DNA of 64,000 nt from ZLKRG44 sp964555705 (GTDB lineage: Bacteria > Planctomycetota > Phycisphaerae > Phycisphaerales > SM1A02). Both the position numbers and the translations under genes were made by a program. Each line of letters begins with the position of its first letter. Within the stretch, counting starts at the first letter, position 1. This document shows, in pieces, positions 42,749-51,246 of the stretch. The notes beneath the pieces were generated by a model, which was not told the origin of the DNA, searched no databases, and worked only from the letters and a program-made list of their open reading frames with translations. Location: contig CAZKTN010000010.1 of NCBI GenBank assembly GCA_964555705.1, forward strand, positions 1-64,000, in the 5' to 3' direction.

Positions 42749-43687
42749 TCAGGCCACCGCTGCGGCGGCGCGCGGCGACGGTAGCGGCGCATCAAGAGCC
42801 GGCCTTGCGTGCGACAGCAGCGCTCGGACCTGCGCACGCGCGTGCTCCGATGCGCGCACCATCGGCAGCCGCACGGCGCCACTGTCGAGGCCCATCAGCT
42901 CCATGGCGCACTTGACGGGCACAGGATTGGTGTCGATCGACAGGAGCCCGCGCGCAAGCGGGTAGAGGCTCTCGTGGATCTGGCGCGCGGCCGCGAGGTC
43001 GTTCGCCGCAAGCGCACTGCACATCGCGCTCACGCGCGCGGGTGCGATGTTGGAGATGACGCTCACGACGCCGACTGCGCCCACCGCCGCGAACCCGATC
43101 GTGAGGCTGTCGTCGCCAGAGAGGATCGGCAGCGCGCAGCGCCGCCTGATCTCGCTGGCGGAGTCGAGCGATCCTGTGGCCTCCTTGATGGCGACGATGT
43201 TGGGGTGCGCGCTGAGTCGCTCGACGGTCTCGGGCAGGATCGCCACGCCGCACCGGCCAGGGATCGAGTAGAGGACGACCGGAAGGTCGCACGAGTCGGC
43301 CACCGCCATGAAGTGCCGGTAGATGCCTTCCTGGGATGGCTTGTTGTAGTAAGGGGCGACATGGAGCGCGGCGTCGGCGCCAAGCCCCGCAACGGTCCTG
43401 TGCATGCGCACCGCATGCGCGGTGCTGTTGGAACCCGCACCTGCAATCACCTGCACGCCGCGCGTGCGCGCTGCGGCGACTGCATGCTCGACGATGGCCG
43501 CATGCTCGTGCTCCTCGAGGGTCGGTGCCTCGCCCGTGGTGCCGCACGGCACCACGCTCGTCACTCCCCCGTCGCACTGCCTGATGACCTGCGACTCGAG
43601 ACGTGCGAGGTCGACCGAGGCCCCGTCATCCGTGAATGGCGTGATGATGGCGGTATGGGCGCCGACGACGCGGATCCGTGCGTGCAT
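42749..43687 (-). CDS. dapA: 4-Hydroxy-tetrahydrodipicolinate synthase
   Basis: The first enzyme specific to the diaminopimelate/lysine branch, condensing pyruvate with aspartate semialdehyde through a Schiff base. The 312-residue TIM barrel has GTTGEAPTL (Thr 50-51), the tyrosine of APYYNKPSQEG, LYSIPGRCGV with the carboxylate-binding Arg, and the Schiff-base lysine in IVAIKEATGS (about 168). ATG 43687 is used; a GTG at 43720, 8 bases after the pdxJ stop, would add eleven residues. DapA-like aldolases with other substrates exist, but the full residue set favours DapA. Confidence 0.92.
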   Translation of the reverse strand: MHARIRVVGAHTAIITPFTDDGASVDLARLESQVIRQCDGGVTSVVPCGTTGEAPTLEEHEHAAIVEHAVAAARTRGVQVIAGAGSNSTAHAVRMHRTVAGLGADAALHVAPYYNKPSQEGIYRHFMAVADSCDLPVVLYSIPGRCGVAILPETVERLSAHPNIVAIKEATGSLDSASEIRRRCALPILSGDDSLTIGFAAVGAVGVVSVISNIAPARVSAMCSALAANDLAAARQIHESLYPLARGLLSIDTNPVPVKCAMELMGLDSGAVRLPMVRASEHARAQVRALLSHARPALDAPLPSPRAAAAVA

Positions 43688-43728
43688 CCGATGGATCCTA
43701 CAGGGCGCGCACTGGACCACATGCGCGA

Positions 43729-44469
43729 TCAGCCGCGCGTGCCCGCCATCGCGGCGCGCATCTGCGCCACTGCCTGGCGCATGCCGGAGATCACCGCCCG
43801 GCTGACGATCGCATGGCCGATGTGCAGCTCATGAAGGCCCGGAAGCGCGGCGATGTGCGCCACGTTCTCGTAGTGCAGCGCATGGCCGGCGTTGAAGCTC
43901 ATGCCTGCGGCGACGATCGCGGCCCCAGCTGCGCGGACGCGCGCCAGCTCGGCCTGCGCGCGGGTGCCAAGCCCACGCTCTGCGTGCACCGCATGCGCGT
44001 AGGGGCCCGTGTGGACCTCGCTGATGCGGGCGCCCACGCGGGCCGACGCCTCGACCTGGCGCAGGTCGGCATCGATGAAGATGCTGCACGGGATGCCGGC
44101 GTCCGCGAGCGCCGCAATCGCATCGCGCACCCGCTGCTCGTTGGCGACGACATCGAGCCCGCCCTCGGTGGTGACCTCAAGGCGCCCCTCCGGCACGAGC
44201 ATTGCGGTCGCAGGCCGGATCCTGCGCGCGATCGACACCATCTCGTCGGTGACTGCCATCTCGAGGTGGAGCGGGACGCTCACGGCAGCGCGGAGCCGCT
44301 CCACGTCCGAGTCCTGGATGTGGCGCCTGTCCTCGCGCAGGTGCACGGTGATGCCGTCCGCGCCGCCCTTATGCGCCTCGAGCGCGGCCTCAAGCGGATC
44401 GGGCTCCCACGTGCGCCTTGCCTGCCTGACGGTGGCCACATGGTCGATGTTCACGCTGAGCCGCGGCAC
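43729..44469 (-). CDS. pdxJ: Pyridoxine 5'-phosphate synthase
   Basis: Closes the pyridine ring in the DXP-dependent vitamin B6 pathway. The 246-residue barrel begins LSVNIDHVATVRQARR and has HLREDRRHIQDSD, LEVTTEGGLDV, EVHTGPYA and AGMSFNAGHALHYEN, all highly conserved. The start is GTG 44469, with TAGGAT 6 bases before it and no Shine-Dalgarno. It heads a minus-strand run with dapA and the Nudix gene and is only 21 bases from the divergent phoU. Confidence 0.95.
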   Translation of the reverse strand: MPRLSVNIDHVATVRQARRTWEPDPLEAALEAHKGGADGITVHLREDRRHIQDSDVERLRAAVSVPLHLEMAVTDEMVSIARRIRPATAMLVPEGRLEVTTEGGLDVVANEQRVRDAIAALADAGIPCSIFIDADLRQVEASARVGARISEVHTGPYAHAVHAERGLGTRAQAELARVRAAGAAIVAAGMSFNAGHALHYENVAHIAALPGLHELHIGHAIVSRAVISGMRQAVAQMRAAMAGTRG

Positions 44470-44474
44470 GGGGC

Positions 44475-44480
44475 TATCCT
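44475..44480 (+). promoter_or_regulatory. -10-like TATCCT before phoU
   Basis: TATCCT ends 10 bases before ATG 44491. It overlaps the minus-strand TAGGAT that serves pdxJ, so the two start sites share one short segment. Confidence 0.35.
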
Positions 44481-44481
44481 A
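44476..44481 (-). promoter_or_regulatory. -10-like TAGGAT before pdxJ
   Basis: TAGGAT on the minus strand, 6 bases before GTG 44469. Same box, spacing and start codon as the PQQ-like gene at 37494. Confidence 0.45.
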
Positions 44482-44490
44482 GATGGCTTC

Positions 44491-45171
44491 ATGTCCGACT
44501 TCGCACGCCAGCTCGAGCAGCTCGAGGCAGACCTAGTGGCGCAGGGCGGCCGGGTCCTCGACGTCCTGACGCGTGCCGTGGAGGCGTACTTCGACCACGA
44601 CCAGGACAAGGCGAAGGCCGTGGTGGCCGACGACGACCTCGTGGACCAGGTCGACGTGGAGATCGAGCGCACGTCGATCCCCTTGCTTGGGCTCGGCGAG
44701 CGGAGCGAGCACGGCATCCGCTCCGTGCTGACGGTGGTGAAGGTCAACAATGAGCTCGAGCGCATCGCCGACTGCGGCGTCAACGTCGCCGAGCAGGTGA
44801 TCGGGCACGAGCGCACCTCCGAGAAGATCCCGCCGACCTTCCGCGTCATGGCCAACAGCGTGCTTGGGATGCTGCGCGACGCGATCAAGGCGCTCGCGAC
44901 GCGCGATCCGGCGCTCGCGCGTCAGGTGCTGCTCTTCGACGACACTGTGGACAGGTTCCGAAACGAGCTGCTGCTCAATGCGCAGGAGCAGGTGGCGCTT
45001 GGCACCTTCGGCGTGCAGTTCGCGTTCCGGCTCTCGGGCGTGACGCGGAGCCTCGAGCGTGTGGCCGACCACGCGACCAACATCTGCGAGCAGGTGATCT
45101 ACCTGCGCACAGGCAAGATCGTGCGGCACCGCCCGGAGGGCTGGTCCGAACCCGTCGAGCCATCGGAATGA
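44491..45171 (+). CDS. phoU: PhoU-type phosphate signalling regulator
   Basis: 226 residues forming two three-helix PhoU repeats. The first (about 1-105) contains VVADDDLVDQVDVEIERT and NELERIADCGVNVAEQV; the second (about 120-215) contains LFDDTVDRFRNELL and SLERVADHATNICEQVIYL. The repeated ExxRxxDxxxNI/V metal-cluster motif is present in both. PhoU normally restrains the PhoR kinase and Pst transporter, but neither is encoded nearby. ATG 44491 is used. The stop overlaps the next start (ATGA), so it is coupled to the pyrophosphorylase gene. Confidence 0.93.
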   Translation: MSDFARQLEQLEADLVAQGGRVLDVLTRAVEAYFDHDQDKAKAVVADDDLVDQVDVEIERTSIPLLGLGERSEHGIRSVLTVVKVNNELERIADCGVNVAEQVIGHERTSEKIPPTFRVMANSVLGMLRDAIKALATRDPALARQVLLFDDTVDRFRNELLLNAQEQVALGTFGVQFAFRLSGVTRSLERVADHATNICEQVIYLRTGKIVRHRPEGWSEPVEPSE

Positions 45172-46625
45172 GCGGACCGGGGAACAGAGGGCCGGCCGGA
45201 AGTCCAGCCACCCTGGAGTCGCGGCGCGATTCGGCGCTCGAGCGGCTGCGGCCCATCGGACAGGACCACGTCCTGGCATTCTGGGACACGCTGGGCGCTG
45301 CAGCGCGGGAGTCGCTGCTCGCGCAAGTCGAGTCGATTCCGCTGGACGTGGTCGACCGAGAGGCGCGCGCCATCCGCACAGGCAGCGCATCGGCAGAGTC
45401 CGTGCCCGCGGACCTCGAGCCTGCTCCCGTGCTTCGCCGCGCCAACATCGATGCCGCGCACTGGTCAGCCGCTGGCGAGCGCGTGATCCGCAAGGGCCGT
45501 GTGGCGTGCTTCACGGTCGCGGGCGGACAGGGCACGAGGCTCGGGTGGGACGGACCCAAGGGCATCTTCCCTGCGACGCCGCTGAGCGCGAAGCCGCTCT
45601 TCCAGGTCTTCGCCGAAGGCATCGCCGCCGCGCGTGCGCGATACGGCGCCATGGTGCGCTGGTACATCATGACAAGCCCGCTCAATGATGCGCAGACCCG
45701 CGGGTTCTTCGAGGCGCACTCGTGGTTCGGTCTTGGGGCCGGCACGGTGACCCTCATCCCCCAGGGCACGCTTCCGTCGCTCTCGCGCGACGGCCGCATG
45801 CTTCTCTCGTCGCCATCGGCCATCGCCGTGAACCCTGACGGGCACGGCGGCGCGGTGCGCGCGCTGCGCGACAGCGGCGCTCTCGCGCAGATGCGCAGCG
45901 AGGGCATCGACACGCTGAGCATGTTCCAGGTGGACAATCCGCTCGTGCGCGTGGTCGACCCGCTCTTCCTCGGGCTGCACGCGGAGCATCCTGAGAGCTC
46001 TGCGGAGGCCTCGAGCAAGGTGGTGCCCAAGCGCAACGCCGCGGAGAAGGTGGGCGTCTTCTGCGCGAGCGGCGGACGCACGATGGTCGTGGAGTACAGC
46101 GACCTTCCCTCGGGGCTTTCATCGAGCGTCAGTCCCGACGGGTCGCTCCGGTTCAACGCCGGCTCGATCGCGATCCACGCCTTTGGCGTTCCCTTCCTTG
46201 AGCGCATCGCGGAGGGCGCCGGCGCGCTTCCGCTGCACCATGCCGCGAAGAGGGTGCCGCACGTGAGCATCCCCGAGGGGCAGGTGGTCGAGCCCTCGTC
46301 GCCGAACGCCGTGAAGCTCGAGACGTTCATCTTCGATGCGGTGCCTCTGGCGAGCAAGGCGCTCGTGCTCGAGACGGACCGCGCCGAGGAGTTCGCGCCG
46401 ATCAAGAACGCGGAGGGCGAGGATTCGCCGGCGTCGAGCCGCCTGGCGCAGCTCGATCGCGCGGCGCGCTGGCTCGAGTCGCGCGGCACGCGGGTGGCGC
46501 GCGACGCGTCGGGTGCGCTCCGCTGCGAGATCGAGATCTCGCCGCTGACGGCATGCGATGCGGGCGAGCTTCCCGCTGGCCGCGTCCCGCGCGAGGTCAG
46601 CGAAGGCGCGAAGGTCCTGCTGTAG
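45168..46625 (+). CDS. UDP-N-acetylhexosamine (UAP1-like) pyrophosphorylase
   Basis: 485 residues of the eukaryote-like UDPGP/UAP1 family, unlike bacterial GlmU. It has the nucleotide-binding VAGGQGTRLGWDGPKG (residues about 117-132), SPLNDAQTRGFF, the substrate block MFQVDNPLVRVVDP and the late KLETFIFDAVPLA motif. It couples UTP and a sugar-1-phosphate, probably GlcNAc-1-P, to a UDP-sugar. There is no acetyltransferase domain. ATG 45168 overlaps the phoU stop. The phosphohexomutase at 40754 may supply its substrate. The 3' end overlaps recJ by 29 bases. Confidence 0.85.
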   Translation: MSGPGNRGPAGSPATLESRRDSALERLRPIGQDHVLAFWDTLGAAARESLLAQVESIPLDVVDREARAIRTGSASAESVPADLEPAPVLRRANIDAAHWSAAGERVIRKGRVACFTVAGGQGTRLGWDGPKGIFPATPLSAKPLFQVFAEGIAAARARYGAMVRWYIMTSPLNDAQTRGFFEAHSWFGLGAGTVTLIPQGTLPSLSRDGRMLLSSPSAIAVNPDGHGGAVRALRDSGALAQMRSEGIDTLSMFQVDNPLVRVVDPLFLGLHAEHPESSAEASSKVVPKRNAAEKVGVFCASGGRTMVVEYSDLPSGLSSSVSPDGSLRFNAGSIAIHAFGVPFLERIAEGAGALPLHHAAKRVPHVSIPEGQVVEPSSPNAVKLETFIFDAVPLASKALVLETDRAEEFAPIKNAEGEDSPASSRLAQLDRAARWLESRGTRVARDASGALRCEIEISPLTACDAGELPAGRVPREVSEGAKVLL

Positions 46626-48426
46626 GGACCGCGTCGGCCACGTCGCGCACCCGCGCGAAGATGCCGCCGCGGAAGTCATCGATCTTGAGCTCGGCCACGA
46701 GGCTCACCGTCATCCCGGGCGAAAGGCGCTCCATCTGCGCGGCCTGGCGCCACCACACGCACCGGAGCTCGCGTCGCTCGGGACCGTCGACGCTGGCCAC
46801 GAACTCCGCATGGTCGCGCTCCTTGCCGAATGCTCGGGGGCGCCCGACCACACGCACCCTCGGCACAAGCACCGTCGGCTCGGGCCAGCCCGGCCCGAAG
46901 GGTCCCATGGTCCCGACGGACCGTACGGCTCGCTCGTCGAGGTCACCGACCCCCGCCGTGCAGTCGATCGCGCGCGGCTTCGGACCTGCGGCCTGAAGTC
47001 GCGGCGCCGCATGCTCGGAGAGCGCCTTGCGGAATGCCGCAAGCGAGGTCACGTTCAGCGAAACTCCAGCCGCCGCCGCATGGCCGCCCCAGCGAAGGAG
47101 GTGCGCAGCACATGCATTGAGCCCCTCGAGGATCGAGTATCCCTCGACGCTTCGCGCAGACCCGTGGCAGATGCCGTCCTCGATCGACAGGAGCACGCTC
47201 GGCAGCCCGGTCCGCTCGACCACGCGCGCGCTCGCGATGCCCACAATGCCGCGCGGCCATGCCGCATCCGCGAGCACCACAGCGCCCCGTGATGCGCCGA
47301 TGCCCTCGCCCTCGACGCGCGCAATCGCCTGCTCGTGGACCATGCGCTCGAGCGCCTTGCGGCGCTCGTTCATCGCGACGAAGGACGATGCGAGCGACGT
47401 GACCCGCGCGAGCGCCTCCGGCGACGGATCGCCGAATGCGCGGAATGCGCTGCCCTGCTCGGCCGGCATCGACAGCAGCTCGACTGCAGCGTTCGCATCG
47501 CCGATCCGTCCGCTCGCGTTGAGCACCGGTCCAAGCGAGAACTGGATCCGCTCGACGTCGACCTCGGTGCCCGGACGGATGCCGCATGCGCGCGCGAGGG
47601 CGCAAAGCCCGGGGATCCCGCTCCTGTCGAGTCGCGCGAGCCCGGCGCGCACCAGGCCACGGTTCGCGCCCTGCAGCGGCATCACGTCCGTGATCGTGCC
47701 GAGCGCCGCCAGCGGCAGCGTCTCGAGCAGCGCTTCGCGAAGCGCGGGCTGCACGCGGTCGCTGGCGCTCCAGCTGCGCGCGAAGGCCCACGCCACGGTC
47801 CACGCCACCAGCGCACCGCAGGAGTGCCATGCCGCATCGCCCGCAGGCGCAGCGCCCTCAGGCGTGAGCGCAGGGTGGACTACGGCATCCGCATCAGGCA
47901 GCACAATCGAGCCGCCGTCACCGTGCGCGAACGAGTGGTGATCCGTGATGACCAGGCGCATGCCGAGCTCGCGCGCGCGCGTGGCCTCCGCAATGGCGGT
48001 GATCCCGCAGTCGACGGTGACGACTGTGGTCGCGCCTTGGCGCGCGAACTGCTCGAGCGCGCCCATCGACAGGCCGTACCCCTCGGCCATGCGCAGCGGC
48101 ACGTGCGCAATCGGGGCGCTATCGGGCCGTGCCGCACGAAGCATGTGCACCAGGATCGAGGCCGCGCAGATGCCGTCCGCGTCGTAGTCGCCGTGGATGG
48201 CGATGCGCTCGCCATCCCTAAGGGCTCGCGCGAGCAGCTCGCCTGCCGCGACAGCGCCATGGACGGACTCGGGCGCCGGGAGCTCAGCAAGCCCAGATCC
48301 GGCGGCCGGAGCGGAAAGCGGAAGCGGGATGCCCCGCGCGACCGCGATCCTCTCGGCGAGGCCGAGCCGGCCGCTGTCCCCCTCGCCCACCGCCGGAGCG
48401 GACCAGGCATGAAGCCATCCTTGCAT
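46597..48426 (-). CDS. recJ: Single-stranded-DNA exonuclease RecJ
   Basis: 5'-to-3' exonuclease of recombination and mismatch repair, 609 residues. The DHH domain has HGDYDADGICA (about 78-88), TVDCGITA, the name-giving TDHHSF (about 156) and ACGIRP. The DHHA1 domain contains HGSARSVEGYSILEGL and WGGHAAAAG. An OB-like end (about 490-600) includes VRVVGRPRAFGKERD. The start ATG 48426 has TAGCCT 6 bases upstream. The end overlaps the convergent pyrophosphorylase gene. Confidence 0.94.
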   Translation of the reverse strand: MQGWLHAWSAPAVGEGDSGRLGLAERIAVARGIPLPLSAPAAGSGLAELPAPESVHGAVAAGELLARALRDGERIAIHGDYDADGICAASILVHMLRAARPDSAPIAHVPLRMAEGYGLSMGALEQFARQGATTVVTVDCGITAIAEATRARELGMRLVITDHHSFAHGDGGSIVLPDADAVVHPALTPEGAAPAGDAAWHSCGALVAWTVAWAFARSWSASDRVQPALREALLETLPLAALGTITDVMPLQGANRGLVRAGLARLDRSGIPGLCALARACGIRPGTEVDVERIQFSLGPVLNASGRIGDANAAVELLSMPAEQGSAFRAFGDPSPEALARVTSLASSFVAMNERRKALERMVHEQAIARVEGEGIGASRGAVVLADAAWPRGIVGIASARVVERTGLPSVLLSIEDGICHGSARSVEGYSILEGLNACAAHLLRWGGHAAAAGVSLNVTSLAAFRKALSEHAAPRLQAAGPKPRAIDCTAGVGDLDERAVRSVGTMGPFGPGWPEPTVLVPRVRVVGRPRAFGKERDHAEFVASVDGPERRELRCVWWRQAAQMERLSPGMTVSLVAELKIDDFRGGIFARVRDVADAVPTAGPSRLR

Positions 48427-48432
48427 GCCGCG

Positions 48433-48438
48433 AGGCTA
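48433..48438 (-). promoter_or_regulatory. -10-like TAGCCT before recJ
   Basis: TAGCCT on the minus strand, exactly 6 bases before ATG 48426, with no Shine-Dalgarno. Confidence 0.35.
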
Positions 48439-48447
48439 TCGCCCAGG

Positions 48448-48477
48448 TTGCCCATGCCGCATGGGCTCGGGCATACT
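48448..48477 (+). promoter_or_regulatory. Possible promoter of the adenylate kinase gene
   Basis: TTGCCC (48448-48453), an 18-base spacer and CATACT (48472-48477) match four of six positions each. The transcript would start near 48484, leaving about 38 bases, with a GGAG ribosome site before ATG 48522. Confidence 0.4.
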
Positions 48478-48521
48478 GCGCGCGGCGGCCTTCCGACGTC
48501 CCACCTGGAGCGAATCCGAAC

Positions 48522-49136
48522 ATGCCTCACCGATACAAGACTGTCCTTCTCTTTGGAGCGCCCGGGGCCGGCAAGGGCACGCAAGGCAAGATCCTGGGCA
48601 AGATTCCCGGATTCTTCCATCTCGCGTGCGGAGACGTGTTCCGCTCGCTCGACATGACGAGCGAGCTCGGCAAGAAGTTCCTGCAGTACTCGTCGCGCGG
48701 CGAGCTTGTGCCTGACGAGCTCACCATCGAGATGTGGAGCCAGAACATGCACGCGCAGACTGTCCTCAGCCTGTACAAGCCGAAGGAGGACCTGCTGGTG
48801 CTCGATGGCATCCCGCGCAACGTTGCGCAGGCGACGGTGCTCGAGAAGTACATCAACGTGCTGAAGGTGATCCACCTCGTGTGCCCCGATGAGGATGCGA
48901 TGGTGCACCGCATGCGGCGCCGCGCGCTGAAGGAGAACCGGATCGACGACGCCGACGAGAAGGTGATCCGCCGCCGCTTCGAGGTCTACCGTCGGGAGAC
49001 GCAGCCAGTGCTCGACTACTACGCGAAGGACCTGATCACCGAAGTGAGCGCCATCGGCTCCCCAGCCGCAGTGCTGCAGCATGTGCTCGAGGTCGTGGTG
49101 CCCGTGCAGGACAGCCACTTCCGCAATCCCCTCTAG
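48522..49136 (+). CDS. adk: Adenylate kinase (short form)
   Basis: A nucleoside monophosphate kinase, probably adenylate kinase, 204 residues. The P-loop is FGAPGAGKGTQ (about 11-21), the AMP-binding region LACGDVFRSLDM and VLDGIPRN, and the ATP-binding arginines lie in RMRRRALKENRIDDADEKVI. The LID domain is missing, so this is the short class. DGIPRN replaces the usual DGFPR(T/N). ATG 48522 has GGAG eleven bases upstream. UMP/CMP kinase is the main alternative. Confidence 0.85.
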   Translation: MPHRYKTVLLFGAPGAGKGTQGKILGKIPGFFHLACGDVFRSLDMTSELGKKFLQYSSRGELVPDELTIEMWSQNMHAQTVLSLYKPKEDLLVLDGIPRNVAQATVLEKYINVLKVIHLVCPDEDAMVHRMRRRALKENRIDDADEKVIRRRFEVYRRETQPVLDYYAKDLITEVSAIGSPAAVLQHVLEVVVPVQDSHFRNPL

Positions 49137-49155
49137 CGAGCGGACTGCGGCTGAA

Positions 49156-49180
49156 CCGGCGGAACGCCGGAGCACGCCGG
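49156..49180. terminator. Dyad between convergent adk and PDZ-protein genes
   Basis: CCGGC-GGAAC-GCCGG (49156-49170) with a second GCCGG at 49176-49180, in the 62 bases between two convergent genes. There is no T-run on either side, so a terminator role is only possible. Confidence 0.25.
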
Positions 49181-49198
49181 CAACCGACGCCCTACCCG

Positions 49199-50164
49199 CT
49201 AGCGCACCGCGGGAGCGACCCGAGGCTGCGCTGCTGTGCCCTCATCCACAGGGATCGTCACCTCGCGCTCCGGGAAGCGGGCGCGGATCTCGCGCACGAC
49301 AGACTCGCGCCAGTCGGCGGCGCTTGCGGATGGAAGCCTCGCCTCGAATCGCTCGAGGTCGGCAGCATCGGCGAGCTCGACCTCGACCTCGATGCGGTCC
49401 TCGACGCTTGCACCGTCGTCGCCGACCTGGATGCGCCCGCGCTCGTCGCGGCGCGCGCGCGCCACCGTGAGGAGCACCGTGTCGCCTGGCGAGCGCGACT
49501 GGATCATGGCCACAAGCTGGTCGCTCGCCTCGATGGGAATCTGGCCGATGCGCTCGATGCGGTCGCCGGAGCGCAGCACGCGCTCGGCGGGCATTCCGGG
49601 CAGGAGCATGCTGATCTCCACGCCGGGCCGCATACGGTCCATCGACGACTGCATGCGGATCCCGAGAGCGCCGCGGGGCAGCGCAAGCGCACGCGTGCAT
49701 GCCGCCGCCACAAGTCGCGCGTGCTGCTCCGCAGAGAGCCTGCTGCGCACGAGCGCGGCGATGAGCTCCTCGAGCGCGAACGTGCCCGCCTCGAGCTCGG
49801 CGCTCGCGCGCTGGCGCACCTCGAACTTCTGGTCGTCAAGGCGCGCGATGCACTCGAGGAGCGGCTGGGAGAGCGCAACCCGCTCGACAGCCGAGGGTTC
49901 CCACATCCGCCGGACGCGCTCGACGATCATCGGGGCGGCGCGCTGGCGGCCGAGGTCTGCGGGGAACTGCTGAAGCGCGCCAGGGTCCTGCACAAGGCGC
50001 GCACGGTTGGGCAGGTCCGGAAGCTGCTGCGGCGTGGCCTTCTGCACCAGCGGTCCGGCAAACGCCGCAAGCGCGCCCGCCGCCAGCGCTGCGCTGCGGA
50101 GGACGCCGGCCAGCCCGCATGCGCCGCATCGTGGGGCACGTGCCGGACCGGGTCCGCCTCTCAT
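49199..50164 (-). CDS. Exported protein with PDZ-like domain
   Basis: 321 residues. An N-terminal segment with AGVLRSAALAAGALAAFAG is a signal or anchor. A helical part (about 60-145, repeats such as VRQRASAELEAGTFALEELI) resembles HEAT-like repeats. A PDZ-like part follows (about 155-240: ALGIRMQSSM, GMPAERVLRSGDRIERIGQI), then a polar end. No protease domain is present. ATG 50164 overlaps the upstream kinase gene stop as ATGA; upstream ATGs are inside that gene. It could be an adaptor in the cell envelope; the function is not known. Confidence 0.65.
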   Translation of the reverse strand: MRGGPGPARAPRCGACGLAGVLRSAALAAGALAAFAGPLVQKATPQQLPDLPNRARLVQDPGALQQFPADLGRQRAAPMIVERVRRMWEPSAVERVALSQPLLECIARLDDQKFEVRQRASAELEAGTFALEELIAALVRSRLSAEQHARLVAAACTRALALPRGALGIRMQSSMDRMRPGVEISMLLPGMPAERVLRSGDRIERIGQIPIEASDQLVAMIQSRSPGDTVLLTVARARRDERGRIQVGDDGASVEDRIEVEVELADAADLERFEARLPSASAADWRESVVREIRARFPEREVTIPVDEGTAAQPRVAPAVR

Positions 50165-51246
50165 GCTGAATCCATGCATCGCTGGCACAGCGTAGCCAGC
50201 GCATCGCGCCGATCCCAGATGGATGCTGTCTTACGGTTCACGTGGCGGAGGAACGCGCCACCCTCGATGGGGCCGAACGTTCCAGTGCGCGCAATGCGCG
50301 GCACGCTCTCGGCGATCGATGCCTCGACCATCAGCGCGGGCATCGCGATCGCGTCGCGATCGCTGAGCCTGAGCGACGGCGTGACCGCATAGCCCCGGAG
50401 GAATGCCTCGAGTCGCGGCATCTGCATGGCCGCAGGCCACGTGTCCTCGTGCCCGTCGCCGAGCGGCTCAAGCGCGAACTGCATCGCGGCGTTGGCCACG
50501 TCAAGAAGGCGGTGGCCGAGCCGTGCCGAGTCGAGGTCAAGCACAGCCGAGGGGAATCCTGCGTGGTAGAGGACGTTGCCCGGATGGAAGTCGCCGTGCA
50601 GCACGTGCGCCGACGAGATCGGTCCGGGGATCGCCACGTGACTGTCCGCAATCGATGTCGCCGCATCGAACCGCTCACGCAGCTGCCCAAGCGTGGTGGC
50701 CAGCGCATCGCCGCGCTCGGTCAGCGTGCCATCCCGCGATCGCATCCTGTCCAGCGCCGGCGCGACGGCGGGCGAGCGGTGGTAGAGGCCATCAGGCGTT
50801 GCAGCCGGGGGCGCCCAGCCCTCCAGCGTGCGGTGCCACCGCGCGAGCAGCTGGCCCGCCTCGAGCGCGCCACCGAGGGAACGGTCAAAGGGCTGGCCGT
50901 CGATGAAGTCGAAGAGCTCGTAGACGATGGTCCCGCGCTCGAGCCATGTCGCGCCGGTGGCGCGCACAGGCACAAGCCGCGGCACGGGGAACCGCAGGCG
51001 CGCAAGCTCGGCGTGCACCGCATGGCAGAAGTTGACCCGGTCCGCGCCCGCACCGGCTAGATCACGGCGCTTGAGCAGGTATCGCGATCCGTCGACGCAC
51101 TCGACAAGCGCCTTGGGGCTGCGTGCGCTGCCTCTCCGGTACTCGCGGATGCGCCGCGGCTTCGGCACCGCAAATGCCCCGAGGACCTCCCGTGCCTCCT
51201 CGGGCGTGAACTTGGCGCGCCTGCTGGCCGCGCCATCACTCGGCAT
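50161..51246 (-). CDS. Aminoglycoside-phosphotransferase-fold small-molecule kinase
   Basis: 361 residues of the APH/choline kinase/HSK2-SrkA superfamily. Catalytic loop LHGDFHPGNVLY (about 215) and metal-binding LDLDSAR (about 235) are intact; the N lobe has YLLKRR. A substrate cannot be assigned, and antibiotic resistance should not be assumed. The long C-terminal part contains RTGTFGPIEGGAFLRHVNR. The start ATG 51246 overlaps the yicC 3' end by 11 bases, and the stop overlaps the PDZ-protein start, so it is in the middle of a tightly packed operon. Confidence 0.8.
   Translation of the reverse strand: MPSDGAASRRAKFTPEEAREVLGAFAVPKPRRIREYRRGSARSPKALVECVDGSRYLLKRRDLAGAGADRVNFCHAVHAELARLRFPVPRLVPVRATGATWLERGTIVYELFDFIDGQPFDRSLGGALEAGQLLARWHRTLEGWAPPAATPDGLYHRSPAVAPALDRMRSRDGTLTERGDALATTLGQLRERFDAATSIADSHVAIPGPISSAHVLHGDFHPGNVLYHAGFPSAVLDLDSARLGHRLLDVANAAMQFALEPLGDGHEDTWPAAMQMPRLEAFLRGYAVTPSLRLSDRDAIAMPALMVEASIAESVPRIARTGTFGPIEGGAFLRHVNRKTASIWDRRDALATLCQRCMDSA

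Noticed and set aside
50161..51246. Aminoglycoside resistance gene
   Set aside because: The fold is shared by many small-molecule kinases. The chromosomal operon context gives no support for resistance.
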